DNA of 64,000 nucleotides from Roseomonas sp. (GTDB lineage Bacteria; Pseudomonadota; Alphaproteobacteria; Acetobacterales; Acetobacteraceae): NCBI GenBank assembly GCA_020249775.1, contig JADCFA010000008.1, positions 186,001 to 250,000 of the forward strand, read 5' to 3'. Shown piece by piece: positions 45,187 to 54,330 of this stretch (position 1 is its first letter; each line of letters starts with the position of its first letter). The notes under the pieces were generated by a model. It saw only the letters and a program-made list of their open reading frames with translations, ran no database searches and was not told where the DNA came from. The position numbers and the translations under genes were made by a program.

Positions 45187-45846
45187 TCACCCTTTTTGAA
45201 GATCAGGTTCAAGGTCAAGGCCAGCGGCGCTGAGCGCCTCGGCAATCGCGGCGCGGCGTTTGGCAAGATCGAATTCAGCGCCCCCCCCCTGCCAGACCGC
45301 GCGCGCATCACCGAGGCCAATAGCGGGATCCGCCACCAGCGTGACGGAAAGATCGCCAACCAGAGCGCGTACTTCCTCGATCAGGGCGGGGCTAAGGTGC
45401 AAATGCGCTTCCGGCAGAAAGGCGAGTGCCGGGCGCAGCCTTTCCGCAAAATCGGCGACCAGGGCGGCACTTTGCTGGGCGGCAAGCCCCGGCAAAGCCG
45501 CATCCAGCATGGCCAAGGCCACGCGCGCCACACCTCTGCAGGCTTCGGTGGCGATGTCAGCCGATGCCTGCTGACTGGCGGCAAGGCTTTTGGCGATCTG
45601 GGCCAGGCTTTCCGCTGCGTGATGCGCAGCTTCCTGCGTCATGGAAGCGCGGCCGGCGGCAAAGCCATCCTCTCGTGCGGATGCCGCCACAGCACGCAGC
45701 GTTTCCTCCATGGGATCAGGTTCGGGCGGCGGCGGTGGCATCCGGGCCGCTTCTTCCCTTGCCGCGTCCAGCGCTTCAATCAGCGATGTGGGCGCAAATT
45801 CACGTAGAAGGGCAAGCCGCGAGACCGGGGTAAAGCCTTCCGACAT
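45187..45846 (-). CDS. fliH: Flagellar assembly protein FliH-like (FlbE)
   Basis: 219 residues. The architecture is an acidic Pro-rich N-terminus (MPPPPPEPDPMEE), a Gly/Ala heptad-like region (AREDGFAAGRASMTQEA), a long coiled coil and a C-terminal domain with VADPAIGLGDARAVWQGGGAEFDL, the FliH/YscL ending. FliH delivers the export ATPase FliI to the gate. The start ATG at 45846 overlaps the fliG stop (TGATG). Identity is poor in this family, so the call rests partly on gene order (FlbE position in Caulobacter). Confidence 0.85.
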   Translation of the reverse strand: MSEGFTPVSRLALLREFAPTSLIEALDAAREEAARMPPPPPEPDPMEETLRAVAASAREDGFAAGRASMTQEAAHHAAESLAQIAKSLAASQQASADIATEACRGVARVALAMLDAALPGLAAQQSAALVADFAERLRPALAFLPEAHLHLSPALIEEVRALVGDLSVTLVADPAIGLGDARAVWQGGGAEFDLAKRRAAIAEALSAAGLDLEPDLQKG

Positions 45847-46844
45847 CAATACACCATCTCGTCTTCACGCCCTTCCTGGAGCGTGATCTGGCCCTGCGCG
45901 GCCAGGTCCTTCGCCATCACAACCACGGCGGCCTGCGCCTCATCAACGTCACGCAGCCTGACCGGGCCAAGATTGGCAAGGTCTTCCTTGAACATCTTGC
46001 CGGCGCGTTCACTCATGTTCTTGAAGAAAAGATCGCGCAGATTTTCTGATGAGCCCTTGAGCGCAAGCAGCAACTGTTCCTTCGGAACGCTGCGGATCAG
46101 CACCTGCACACCCTGGCTATCCAGACGTACAAGATCATCGAAGGTGAACATCAACGCACGGATGCGCTCAGCGGCGTCACGATTACGCTCTTCCAGCGCG
46201 GCCAGGATACGGGATTCGGACTGGCGGTCCAGATTATTGAAGATTTCCGCCATCATTTCATGCGCATCGCGGCGCTGTGCGCGGGCAAGATTAGACATGA
46301 ATTCGGCCTTCAAGGTCTTTTCCACGCCTTCCAGCGCTTCCTTCTGCACACTCTCCATGCGCAGCATTCGCATGACCACTTCCATGGCAAAACTTTCCGG
46401 CAGCATGGATAGCACGCGCGCCGCATGTTCCGACTTCACCTTGGTCAGCACCACCGCCACTGTCTGGGGGTATTCGTTCTTGAGGTAGTTTGCCAGCACC
46501 GCCTCATTCACATTGCCAAGTTTGTCCCACATGGTCCGGCCGGCTGGCCCCCGGATTTCTTCCATGATCTGCGAAACGCGTTCCCGCGGCAGGGTGCGCA
46601 GCAACATGCGTTCTGTGGTTTCCCAAGTGCCGACAAGATTGCCCGTCTGGCCGATGGAATCCGTGAATTCGCGGGCCAGATCCTCAACCGCCGAAGCCGA
46701 AACCGTGCCAAGGCTGGCCATGGCCTGAGAAATATCGCGGATCTCATCCTCATGCATCATCGCGAAAAGCTTGGAGGCATGCTCCTCACCAACCGCCAGC
46801 ATAAAGGTTGCGGCCTTTTGCGGGCCCGTCATTTTACCGCTCAT
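45846..46844 (-). CDS. fliG: Flagellar motor switch protein FliG
   Basis: 332 residues with the three armadillo-type FliG domains. Recognisable are the N-terminal [24 protein letters not shown], the middle [13 protein letters not shown] (EHPQ-type motif, here EYPQ) and the C-terminal torque domain [21 protein letters not shown] with its charged helix [18 protein letters not shown]. It couples the C-ring to the stator. It overlaps fliF by four bases. Confidence 0.97.
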   Translation of the reverse strand: MSGKMTGPQKAATFMLAVGEEHASKLFAMMHEDEIRDISQAMASLGTVSASAVEDLAREFTDSIGQTGNLVGTWETTERMLLRTLPRERVSQIMEEIRGPAGRTMWDKLGNVNEAVLANYLKNEYPQTVAVVLTKVKSEHAARVLSMLPESFAMEVVMRMLRMESVQKEALEGVEKTLKAEFMSNLARAQRRDAHEMMAEIFNNLDRQSESRILAALEERNRDAAERIRALMFTFDDLVRLDSQGVQVLIRSVPKEQLLLALKGSSENLRDLFFKNMSERAGKMFKEDLANLGPVRLRDVDEAQAAVVVMAKDLAAQGQITLQEGREDEMVY

Positions 46845-48478
46845 GCCGGTTCCTCCGGCGGGGCTATCCAGCGCCTGATCACGTTAAGCGATTGTTCTGG
46901 GTTGCTATCCACCAATTCCTGCAGGCGATTGATGGATGAAGCACGCATCTGGCCCTGCACCATGGCAAGGGTGATCATGCCGTCTTGTTCAGCACCAGGA
47001 GCCCCGGTTACCGCCGGCAGGCCACCGCCACCCCCCCCCGTAAGTGCCGCGGCACCCGCCGCCCCAGCAAGCGCGCCACCCGGTCCCGGTTTCGCCAGCG
47101 TAACCAGACGCCGAACGGCGGGACGCCCCAACAGAAGAATGGCAATCAGCGCGACCAGGGCAAACAGCGCGCTTTCCACAATGCGCGCAACGGTCGAGGA
47201 GGTGAAGGCGATATCAAAGAAACCGCGTTCGCCGCTGTCTGTCGGCAAGGGCGGCTCAGCGAAACGCATCGCAACCACCTCCACCTTATCGCCCCGACGC
47301 TCATCGAAGCCTACCGAACTGCGGACCAAGGTCGCGATACGTGCCAATTCTTCAGGCGAGCGTTCACGATATTGCGGCGGGCCATTGGCCTGAGGCTCCC
47401 AAACGCCGTCCACCAGCACACCGATGCTGATCCGTCGGATGATGGGCTGATCGCGGGTCGTGCTGCGTGTGGTGCGCCCGATCTCGAAATTGGTGGTCTC
47501 TTCCTGGCGGTTCTCCTGCGTACTGCCGGGGGTATTTTCATTACCGGGCAGGTTGTTCTGCACCGTTGTCGGCGCCGGCTCTGAACCGCGTGAGCTTTCC
47601 TGTACGCTCTGCTGGCTGCGCGCCACCTGATTATCGGGGTCGAAGCGTTCTTCCGTAATCTGGACGCGGTCAAAATCCATATCCACTGAGGCTTCGGCTC
47701 TTACGCGCCCAGGGCCAAGGCTGCGTTCCAGCATTTCTTCAACCGAACGCGCCAGCCGCAATTCCTGACCACGCCGTATTTCATCATGAGAAGCCGCCGC
47801 TGCCGGCCCGGAAAGCGCCTGCCCGCCGCGCGCCAGAAGCGCTCCGCGGGAATCAACAATGGAAACATTTTGCGGCCGCAAGCCAGGGACAGCGGTCGAG
47901 ACCAGATGCAGCACGGCCTGAATCGCTTCACGGTCCAGGCGCTGCGCACCTTGCATGGTCAGCATAACGGATGCCTGCGCATCGCCACGTTCACGCGAGA
48001 AGGCTTCACGCCGCGGCAGCACCAAATGCACCCGCGCCGATCGCACCCCAGCAAGGGAGGATATGCTGCGCGCCAATTCGCCTTCCATGGCGCGCACCCT
48101 GTTCATATCCTGCTGGAAGGGCGTGGTCGTCAGACTTTCACTGCGATCAAATATTTCGTAGCCGACATTACCACCGGCCGGCAGGCCTTCGCGAGCAAGC
48201 GAAAGCCGCACCCGCCCCACCTGATCATCCGGCACCATAATCCGCGTGCCATTTCCTTCAACGCGATACGGGACTTTGGCGCGATCCAGCGCCGCGATTA
48301 CCTGCCCGGCATCGCGCTGATCAAGATCAGCGTAGAGCAAGCCCATGACCGGTTGGCTCGCCCGAATAACGAGCCAGACCAAAAGCCCAAGGACCAGAAG
48401 CGCTGTCCCAACCAAGGCCCCCAAGCGCCACATGCCCAAGGCACGCAATTGAGCGACGAAATTCCCCATCACCCCCAA
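46841..48478 (-). CDS. fliF: Flagellar MS-ring protein FliF
   Basis: 545 residues. An N-terminal membrane helix ([20 protein letters not shown]) precedes the ring-building motifs ([43 protein letters not shown] and the [21 protein letters not shown] block). A second membrane helix is near residue 430-450 ([12 protein letters not shown]), and the C-terminal tail that binds FliG is present. It is the first gene of the minus-strand cluster and follows a 346-base intergenic region. Confidence 0.96.
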   Translation of the reverse strand: MGVMGNFVAQLRALGMWRLGALVGTALLVLGLLVWLVIRASQPVMGLLYADLDQRDAGQVIAALDRAKVPYRVEGNGTRIMVPDDQVGRVRLSLAREGLPAGGNVGYEIFDRSESLTTTPFQQDMNRVRAMEGELARSISSLAGVRSARVHLVLPRREAFSRERGDAQASVMLTMQGAQRLDREAIQAVLHLVSTAVPGLRPQNVSIVDSRGALLARGGQALSGPAAAASHDEIRRGQELRLARSVEEMLERSLGPGRVRAEASVDMDFDRVQITEERFDPDNQVARSQQSVQESSRGSEPAPTTVQNNLPGNENTPGSTQENRQEETTNFEIGRTTRSTTRDQPIIRRISIGVLVDGVWEPQANGPPQYRERSPEELARIATLVRSSVGFDERRGDKVEVVAMRFAEPPLPTDSGERGFFDIAFTSSTVARIVESALFALVALIAILLLGRPAVRRLVTLAKPGPGGALAGAAGAAALTGGGGGGLPAVTGAPGAEQDGMITLAMVQGQMRASSINRLQELVDSNPEQSLNVIRRWIAPPEEPA

Positions 48479-48824
48479 CCCTCTTTACCAAGCGTCCCCC
48501 GGGCCGAAACCCCGCCTGGAACATACTCATACACCATGATAGGCAAAAAATTCCTCAAGGAAGAGGAAAATACAAGAATCAAGCATTTGTCAAAGGTAAT
48601 ATTGTCTCTTTTTTGATGAGGGCGATAAAGTGACGATTTTTAGATGGCTGGCATGGTGTCGCACAACCAAAAAGCGGCATCGTACAGTTGAATGCCACCA
48701 ATAGTCAGTAAAGCGTAAATTTTAGAATGGTGATTTCCGCTTGGCTCGATCCTTCGTGGTGGCGGCGCGCTGCTGCCACCCCGAGAGGCTCAAATCCGGC
48801 CAGCGTGTTCCGCCCTCAATTCGC
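48479..48824. other. AT-rich intergenic region upstream of fliF (346 bases)
   Basis: No gene is supported here. On the minus strand TTGACA (48588-48593) is followed after 15 bases by TATTTT (48567-48572), a weak vegetative promoter candidate for fliF. I found no GG-N10-GC sigma-54 element and no TTAA-N7-TTAA CtrA site. Composition is clearly more AT-rich than the surroundings between about 48540 and 48740. Confidence 0.4.
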
Positions 48825-49475
48825 TCAACTCACACTCCGCAGCCTGTCGAAGCCGGCCTTTAGTTGACCCAGTAGTAATTGCAGGTCGTTGCCCAGCTTC
48901 TCCGCCCCTGTCACCGTGCCGATGGTCGTAAAGGGCAGCGTTTCAGTCTTGCCGCCCAAACCAATGCCGGTCACGCTGACGCTATATGCGCCATCCGGCA
49001 TGGCCGACCCATTGTTATCCTTGCCATTCCAAGACCAGGTGGTGGGTGAATTGCCAAGCGGCACCGTTTCCTGGCGTATGATTGTATTGCCGTTGCCCCT
49101 GACAGTGATCTGGGCCGACTGAGACGTCCCGGCCGCTGGCAATTTCAGCGCCCCCGTCCCGCCTTGCAGGGCGATCTTTTCCGACTCTACCTCAACCTTC
49201 TTGCCGATCAGTGGTGCGCTCGCTGTAAGCTGAGCTGCCTGTTCCAGACTGATCAGTTGTTGCAGGTTCTGGTTCATAGCAATCTGCTGCTCGACCGAAG
49301 CAAACTGCACCAATTGATTGGTCATCTGATTGGTATCCAAGGGATCGGTCGGACTTTGATTCTTGATCTGCGTAGTGAGCAGCGTGAGGAAGGTGTTGAA
49401 ATCCCCAGCAAGCTGCGGGCTTTGCATCGTACTGGTGGCGGCAGTGGCGGAAAGGCTAGAAATTGAAGAGGACAT
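48825..49475 (-). CDS. flgD: Flagellar hook assembly scaffold FlgD
   Basis: 216 residues. The N-terminus carries the FlgD pattern DFNTFLTLLTTQIKNQSPTDPLDTNQMTNQLVQFASVEQQIAMNQNL. A beta-rich C-terminal domain (TWSWNGKDNNGSAMPDGAYSVSVTG, the FLIG/FN3-like hook cap fold) follows. FlgD caps the growing hook. It lies 14 bases after fliK, sharing the sigma-54 promoter at 51114-51129. Confidence 0.96.
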   Translation of the reverse strand: MSSSISSLSATAATSTMQSPQLAGDFNTFLTLLTTQIKNQSPTDPLDTNQMTNQLVQFASVEQQIAMNQNLQQLISLEQAAQLTASAPLIGKKVEVESEKIALQGGTGALKLPAAGTSQSAQITVRGNGNTIIRQETVPLGNSPTTWSWNGKDNNGSAMPDGAYSVSVTGIGLGGKTETLPFTTIGTVTGAEKLGNDLQLLLGQLKAGFDRLRSVS

Positions 49476-49489
49476 GGTTCGGTTTCCGT

Positions 49490-51013
49490 TCAGACAGCGA
49501 TGTCAAGCAAGGAGTTAGCGGCTCGCGCCGGTGGCGGCACTGCCCCATTGGGCCTTTCGGCTTCGATGCCGCCAAAGGCGTTGGAGAAACGATTGCCTCC
49601 CTGATGGGCGGCATGCTGCTGGTGCTGCTGGCGGCCCTGATCCGAGGCAAGAGAGAAGGAGAGCGAACGCGACGCATCGCCAAGCCCGGCCTGATTGAGC
49701 GCCCGGTCCAGCTCACGCTGGTCGCGCTGCAGCAAGGCGAGGGTTTCCGGCCTTTCGGCCACGATGCGGACCTGCCCGGCTTCCTTGCCCTGGCCAATGC
49801 TCACTTCAACACGGCCAAGCTCAACTGGATCGAGGGCGATTGTCAGAGCCTCATCCCCGCGGCCCAGCACCAGCGAAACCACCACCGGGGAAAGCTGGCG
49901 GGCCGGCGCGGGGGCCGAGAATTCACGCGCCGGGCTGCTGGCCACCGGCGCATCGGCGCGCTGCGGCATGCCATCTGGCCCCATAAAGCCGGGCGGCTGC
50001 ATCGGCAGGCCTTCCGCCCGCATCTCACCAGAAGGTTTGGCACCCGCGGCCGCAGAGGCTTCCACTGGGACAAGATGCAAAACCGCTTCCTTGGTTCCCC
50101 CCGTGACGACCGCCTTCATATCAGTCGCCGCCTCAATGTTACTCAGGGCCTTGGCAAGCAAGGATAAGGGCTCAGGGGGCTTGGCGGCTTCCAACGCCTC
50201 CTTGCCAGAGGCCGGCGGGGCGGATTTGCTTGCGCCCCCCGTGGGTTGCTGCAGGGACGGCGCCGCCTGCGATGCCGCCGCCTGACTGGGCGCTGCCGCG
50301 AGGGCGTTAGCGACGCCCTGCTGCTGATCCGTTGCGGTGACTGCCGCACCGCGCGAAGCCGCGCTCTGCTGCGCCGCCATCATTTGGCTCCGCAGTTGCT
50401 CCGCCCCAGGCGCTGCTTGCGCCTCGGCCTCCACTTGGGTGCCGGGCTGCGCCACCACCACACCGGCAGAAGCTTCGGGACCATCAGCGCCATCCGGCAA
50501 GCCGACCGCTGCCTGGGCCGCGAACGTGGCTGCTGCCGGCTGCGTCAGAACCAAGCTCGCCGATAAATCTGACGCCAGCGGGGCCAACTGCCCGGCAGTC
50601 GCTTCATTCGCGTCAGACCCGGTCAACAGAACATCGAAGGCCGCAGCGTCCGCGACTTCCTGGATATGCGCTGACTCCACCTGGGGCGCAGCGGCAACGG
50701 CATCAGCATCATTTTCGGCCCCAGCCCTGGCCGCGCTGGCGCCGGCCTGGGATGAGCCCGCCTCTGTTGTTTTGGTTTCCGCCGCTGCCCCGGCCCTGTT
50801 TGCCTGCTGCGCCGGCCGATCATCATCGCGCCGATCCGCCGAATGGGCCTCCATGCCGGGGCGGCCGGGCCGTTCCTCACCCTGGGGCGAAACAAGCGCT
50901 TCGCGCAGCCGGCCATGAAAGCCCGCCTCGTCCTTGGCGGCCTGACGCGCAGGCCCGCCAGGAGCGGGGTTCGAGGCAGGCTTGGGCTGCGGCACTGAAG
51001 CTGGATCCAACAT
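49490..51013 (-). CDS. fliK: Flagellar hook-length control protein FliK-like
   Basis: 507 residues from ATG 51013 (MLDPASVPQPKP). The frame is open to 51118, but that start would lie upstream of the start site predicted from the sigma-54 promoter at 51114-51129, so 51013 is preferred. The first ~380 residues are low-complexity Ala/Gln/Pro/Glu-rich, as expected of the molecular-ruler part. The C-terminal Flg_hook domain is seen in VVVSLVLGRGDEALTIALDPVELGRVEVSIG..GQVRIVAERPETLALLQRDQRELDRAL. It sets hook length and switches export specificity. Confidence 0.88.
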   Translation of the reverse strand: MLDPASVPQPKPASNPAPGGPARQAAKDEAGFHGRLREALVSPQGEERPGRPGMEAHSADRRDDDRPAQQANRAGAAAETKTTEAGSSQAGASAARAGAENDADAVAAAPQVESAHIQEVADAAAFDVLLTGSDANEATAGQLAPLASDLSASLVLTQPAAATFAAQAAVGLPDGADGPEASAGVVVAQPGTQVEAEAQAAPGAEQLRSQMMAAQQSAASRGAAVTATDQQQGVANALAAAPSQAAASQAAPSLQQPTGGASKSAPPASGKEALEAAKPPEPLSLLAKALSNIEAATDMKAVVTGGTKEAVLHLVPVEASAAAGAKPSGEMRAEGLPMQPPGFMGPDGMPQRADAPVASSPAREFSAPAPARQLSPVVVSLVLGRGDEALTIALDPVELGRVEVSIGQGKEAGQVRIVAERPETLALLQRDQRELDRALNQAGLGDASRSLSFSLASDQGRQQHQQHAAHQGGNRFSNAFGGIEAERPNGAVPPPARAANSLLDIAV

Positions 51014-51113
51014 GCGGAATTCCAAATAAACGGTTTTCTCCGGCGCCTCCGACCCACCCGCAAGGCATTTTCCCCACGAGTCAGCCGGACAAACCGCCGT
51101 ACAAGCCGGATTG

Positions 51114-51129
51114 AGCAAGGCGCGGGCCA
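51114..51129 (-). promoter_or_regulatory. Sigma-54 promoter for fliK-flgD
   Basis: On the minus strand the sequence reads TGGCCCGCGCCTTGCT, matching TGGCACG-N4-TTGCW except for one base, with exact GG-N10-GC spacing. Predicted transcription start is near 51103, giving a leader of about 90 bases before fliK. Confidence 0.8.
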
Positions 51130-51235
51130 GAAATTACCGGCGGTGATGCGGCAGGAATTGCCGCAAACTACGCAATACTTGCCGCGTGGCGGCGGATTCA
51201 GTCACTGATTCGCCATCCGTAACGGCCTTTCGCGT

Positions 51236-51250
51236 TGGCATGGCGTTTGC
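51236..51250 (+). promoter_or_regulatory. Sigma-54 promoter for flgE-flgK-flgL
   Basis: TGGCATGGCGTTTGC matches TGGCACG-N4-TTGC at all but one base with exact GG-N10-GC spacing. Predicted transcription start is near 51262, 26 bases before the flgE ATG. The adjacent FlbD-type activator is the expected partner. Confidence 0.85.
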
Positions 51251-51287
51251 CTGTCCCGTGGAGACCTATTGTCTTGGAGCTTCCGCA

Positions 51288-52772
51288 ATGTCGCTTTACA
51301 CCTCTATGAACACTGCCGTGAGCGGGATGAACGCGCAGGCCCGTGCACTCGGGCACGTTTCGGACAATATCGCCAATTCACAAACCGTGGGGTTCAAGCG
51401 GACCGATACGAATTTTGTCTCCTTCATTACAGAAAGTAATGTGGACGTGCATCGCCCTGGCACGGTGCTGGCGCGACCGGACTTCGCCAACGGAGTGCAG
51501 GGCACTATTGAGCAGGTGGAAAATACGCTGGCGATGGCTATTTCCGGTCAGGGCTTCTTCCCGGCGGCCTTGCCTTCCAGCACCAGTTCCGATGGCACCA
51601 AGACGTTTGACTTGCGCAGCTTTTACACGCGCGCTGGAGATTTTAACCGCGATCGTGCGGGCTATTTGGTCAATGGGTCCGGCTATGTGGCGCAGGGCTG
51701 GCCTGTCACCAATGGTGTCGTGGACAAGTCGCAGCTTGTTCCCGTTCGGGTCCTGGAAGACGTATTCAGCCCCGTAGCCACGCAAGGCTTGACCTTTTCC
51801 GGCAACCTGGCCGCCGGCGGCACAACCGCGCAAAGCACATCTATTCAGGTGATCGACTCGCTCGGCCGCGCACGTTCGTTGGACCTGACCTTCACTCCTT
51901 CCGCCGCGCCAAATGACAATACCTGGACTTTGTCCATCAATGCGCCGCAGGCGGTAACGCCCGGCCTTGGCACCGCCAAGATAGCATTCGGGAAGGACCC
52001 TGTGAATTGGGCGCAGAACACCTCATATCTCGTTGGTGATAGGGTCAGTGCGAATGGTCAGGTCTATACTGTGACCACTGCGGGGACATCCGCAGCCACC
52101 GGGCTCGGTCCGAACGTCACGTCCGGCACTTTTACCGATGGCACTGTTGTCTGGACACATGTCAGAGCAGACGTTCCAACTAATCCAGACGGAACCTTGG
52201 CCGATATATACGGAGCTACGGGGACGCTAACCGCCAGCGCTGTCGCGACTAATGGCCCCGCTACAGTTAGTTTCCAAGCCGATTTCGGCCAGGGGTTGCA
52301 GACCATGACCCTCAATCTGGGCAGCTTCGGCACGGCCGGAGGGTTGACTCAATTTGCCTCCACCGGTTCCAGTGGCCTCAGCGTGAGCAGTTTTGAGCAG
52401 GATGGCGTTACGCTCGGTAAGTTTTCATCTGTCACCACGCAGAATAATGGTGATGTGCGGGTCAATTATGACAATGGCAAGTCCCGCGTTGTGGCGCGGA
52501 TTCCTGTGGCGGTTTTCAGGGATGCGGATAAGTTGGAACATGTGGACGGACAAGCCTTTGTGCGTACCGCCGAAAGCGGCGAGGCACGTATTGTCCAAGC
52601 CGGTGAAGATGGTGGCGGGCTTTTTTCCACGCGCGCTATTGAGCGTTCCAACGTGGACATCGCCTCCGAATTTTCGAAGCTGATCCTGGCGCAGCGCGCT
52701 TATTCGGCCAATACGCGCATTGTTTCCACTGTGGATGAGCTTCTGCAGGAAACACTCAACATGCGGCGCTAA
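51288..52772 (+). CDS. flgE: Flagellar hook protein FlgE with an inserted carbohydrate-binding-like module
   Basis: 494 residues from ATG 51288 (GGAG eight bases upstream; after the sigma-54 start site, which excludes the longer frame to 51186). The N-terminus SLYTSMNTAVSGMNAQARALGHVSDNIANSQTVGFKR and the C-terminus ASEFSKLILAQRAYSANTRIVSTVDELLQ are canonical rod/hook ends. The middle (about residues 238-293) contains NWAQNTSYLVGDRVSANG...YTVTTAG...DGTVVWTHV. This is not a normal hook segment and resembles CBM5/12-like or phage-tail modules. FlgL carries a related segment. First gene of the operon. Confidence 0.95.
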   Translation: MSLYTSMNTAVSGMNAQARALGHVSDNIANSQTVGFKRTDTNFVSFITESNVDVHRPGTVLARPDFANGVQGTIEQVENTLAMAISGQGFFPAALPSSTSSDGTKTFDLRSFYTRAGDFNRDRAGYLVNGSGYVAQGWPVTNGVVDKSQLVPVRVLEDVFSPVATQGLTFSGNLAAGGTTAQSTSIQVIDSLGRARSLDLTFTPSAAPNDNTWTLSINAPQAVTPGLGTAKIAFGKDPVNWAQNTSYLVGDRVSANGQVYTVTTAGTSAATGLGPNVTSGTFTDGTVVWTHVRADVPTNPDGTLADIYGATGTLTASAVATNGPATVSFQADFGQGLQTMTLNLGSFGTAGGLTQFASTGSSGLSVSSFEQDGVTLGKFSSVTTQNNGDVRVNYDNGKSRVVARIPVAVFRDADKLEHVDGQAFVRTAESGEARIVQAGEDGGGLFSTRAIERSNVDIASEFSKLILAQRAYSANTRIVSTVDELLQETLNMRR

Positions 52773-52806
52773 GGCCGCATGAGGCATCATTGAGGGACAT
52801 AGAGCC

Positions 52807-54327
52807 ATGAGCATTGACGCCGCCCTGCTGATCGCAAGATCCGGTTTGATGCACACGCAGCGGGCCCTGTCCAATGCTGCGGATAATGTGGCGAATGCAG
52901 AAGCCGAAGGCTATACGCGGAAACGCATCGTCGGAGACGCCGTTTCCGCAGCCGGCCAGGGCATGGGCGTACGTAGCCTGGGCCCGATGCGTGAGGTGGA
53001 TACCGCACTCCTCAATGAAATGAATAAGCGGCGTTCAGCCAAGGCGGCCGCCGAATTGCGGGAAGCGGCACTCTCGCGCATCGATGAAGCGCATGGCGAC
53101 CCATTGAAGGGGGAGGCGCTTGGCGATCTTGTTGCCAAATTGCGCACCAGCTTTGTGAACCTTCGGGCAGACCCTTCGCAAGTGGTCAATCAACAGGCCA
53201 TCGTGCTGAATGCCGCTTCAAATCTTGTTTCTCGTTTCAATGATCTCGGCAGAGTGGTTGGTGAAGCCCGCCAAGCCGCGCATGATGGCATTGTGCAGAA
53301 GATCGGGGAGGTCAATATAACGCTCCGCGATATTGCTGTTCTAAGACGTAACCTTGTGGAGCGTACCGGTGCCGGCATCCCAACCGCCGATGTTGAGGAT
53401 AAGCTTGATTTGGCACTTTCGCGCTTGAGTGAGCTTTTGGAAGTGAAGCCGGTCCGCCAAGCCAATGGCGACATCCTGATTTTGGGCGCGGGCGGTGTCA
53501 CCATCCCGATCCAGGAACAGGGCGATGTCTTTTCCGTGCAAGGCGCAGTCATCGGACCGACAAGCTACTACGGCGGGATGGGCACTATCCCCGCCATCAT
53601 GCTAAATGGCCTGGATGTGACCAAACAAATGATCGGGGGAGAGATAGGCGAGTCCATTGCGCTGCGTGATCAGACCCTGCCGCGCTATCAGGCAGAACTT
53701 GATATCGCAGCAGCAGAACTCGCGGATCGTTTCAGGGCTGAGGGGCTGAGACTTTTTACGGACGGTACCGGGGCGGTACCTAATCCCAATTTGCCCTACG
53801 CTGGCAGCGCGCAGGTCGGCTTCGCCAACATCATTCAGATCAATTCAGCCGTGAAGGCTGATGTCAGACTGCTGCGGGACGGTACGGAAATAATTACGGG
53901 GCCACCCGCTTTCACACCAAACCCGCCAGGCGGACCGGTAGGCTTCACCGTCCTGATTGATCGTATTCTGAACCATAGCTTTGGGGCGAATACCGCCTCC
54001 GGCGCTAGCTGGGGGCCTTTCGCCACCACGGGTCTAGGCCCGGATGGAACGCTTTCCAGCCCCTTCGGCTCACCTAGCACTATTGAAGACTACAGCGCGC
54101 TCGTTACCGCGATGCAAACCTCAGACAGCGCGGCGGCAGCCAGCGCCCTTGAAACAGCAAAGCAGTTCAGTGAGGGGCTGGAGGCGCGTTTCACCCGTGA
54201 ATCACGGGTGAATGTAGACAGTGAAATGGCGTCCCTAGTGCAGTTGCAGAATGCCTATGCCGCGAATGCGCGTGTGATGAGTACGGCGCAAAGCATGTGG
54301 ACATCCCTCTTTGACTCGGTGCGTTAA
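52807..54327 (+). CDS. flgK: Flagellar hook-associated protein 1 FlgK
   Basis: 506 residues. The N-terminal helix DAALLIARSGLMHTQRALSNAADNVANAEAEGYTRKR and the C-terminal VDSEMASLVQLQNAYAANARVMSTAQSMWTSLFDSV are diagnostic for FlgK, which joins hook and filament. The beta-rich D2 part (about 250-420) is shorter than in enterobacteria and carries no copy of the insert seen in FlgE and FlgL. It begins 34 bases after flgE and ends three bases before flgL. Confidence 0.95.
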   Translation: MSIDAALLIARSGLMHTQRALSNAADNVANAEAEGYTRKRIVGDAVSAAGQGMGVRSLGPMREVDTALLNEMNKRRSAKAAAELREAALSRIDEAHGDPLKGEALGDLVAKLRTSFVNLRADPSQVVNQQAIVLNAASNLVSRFNDLGRVVGEARQAAHDGIVQKIGEVNITLRDIAVLRRNLVERTGAGIPTADVEDKLDLALSRLSELLEVKPVRQANGDILILGAGGVTIPIQEQGDVFSVQGAVIGPTSYYGGMGTIPAIMLNGLDVTKQMIGGEIGESIALRDQTLPRYQAELDIAAAELADRFRAEGLRLFTDGTGAVPNPNLPYAGSAQVGFANIIQINSAVKADVRLLRDGTEIITGPPAFTPNPPGGPVGFTVLIDRILNHSFGANTASGASWGPFATTGLGPDGTLSSPFGSPSTIEDYSALVTAMQTSDSAAAASALETAKQFSEGLEARFTRESRVNVDSEMASLVQLQNAYAANARVMSTAQSMWTSLFDSVR

Positions 54328-54330
54328 GCC

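Noticed and set aside
48650-48664. TGGCATGGTGTCGCA as a sigma-54 promoter near fliF
   Set aside because: Spacing is one base short and it points away from fliF, towards no gene.
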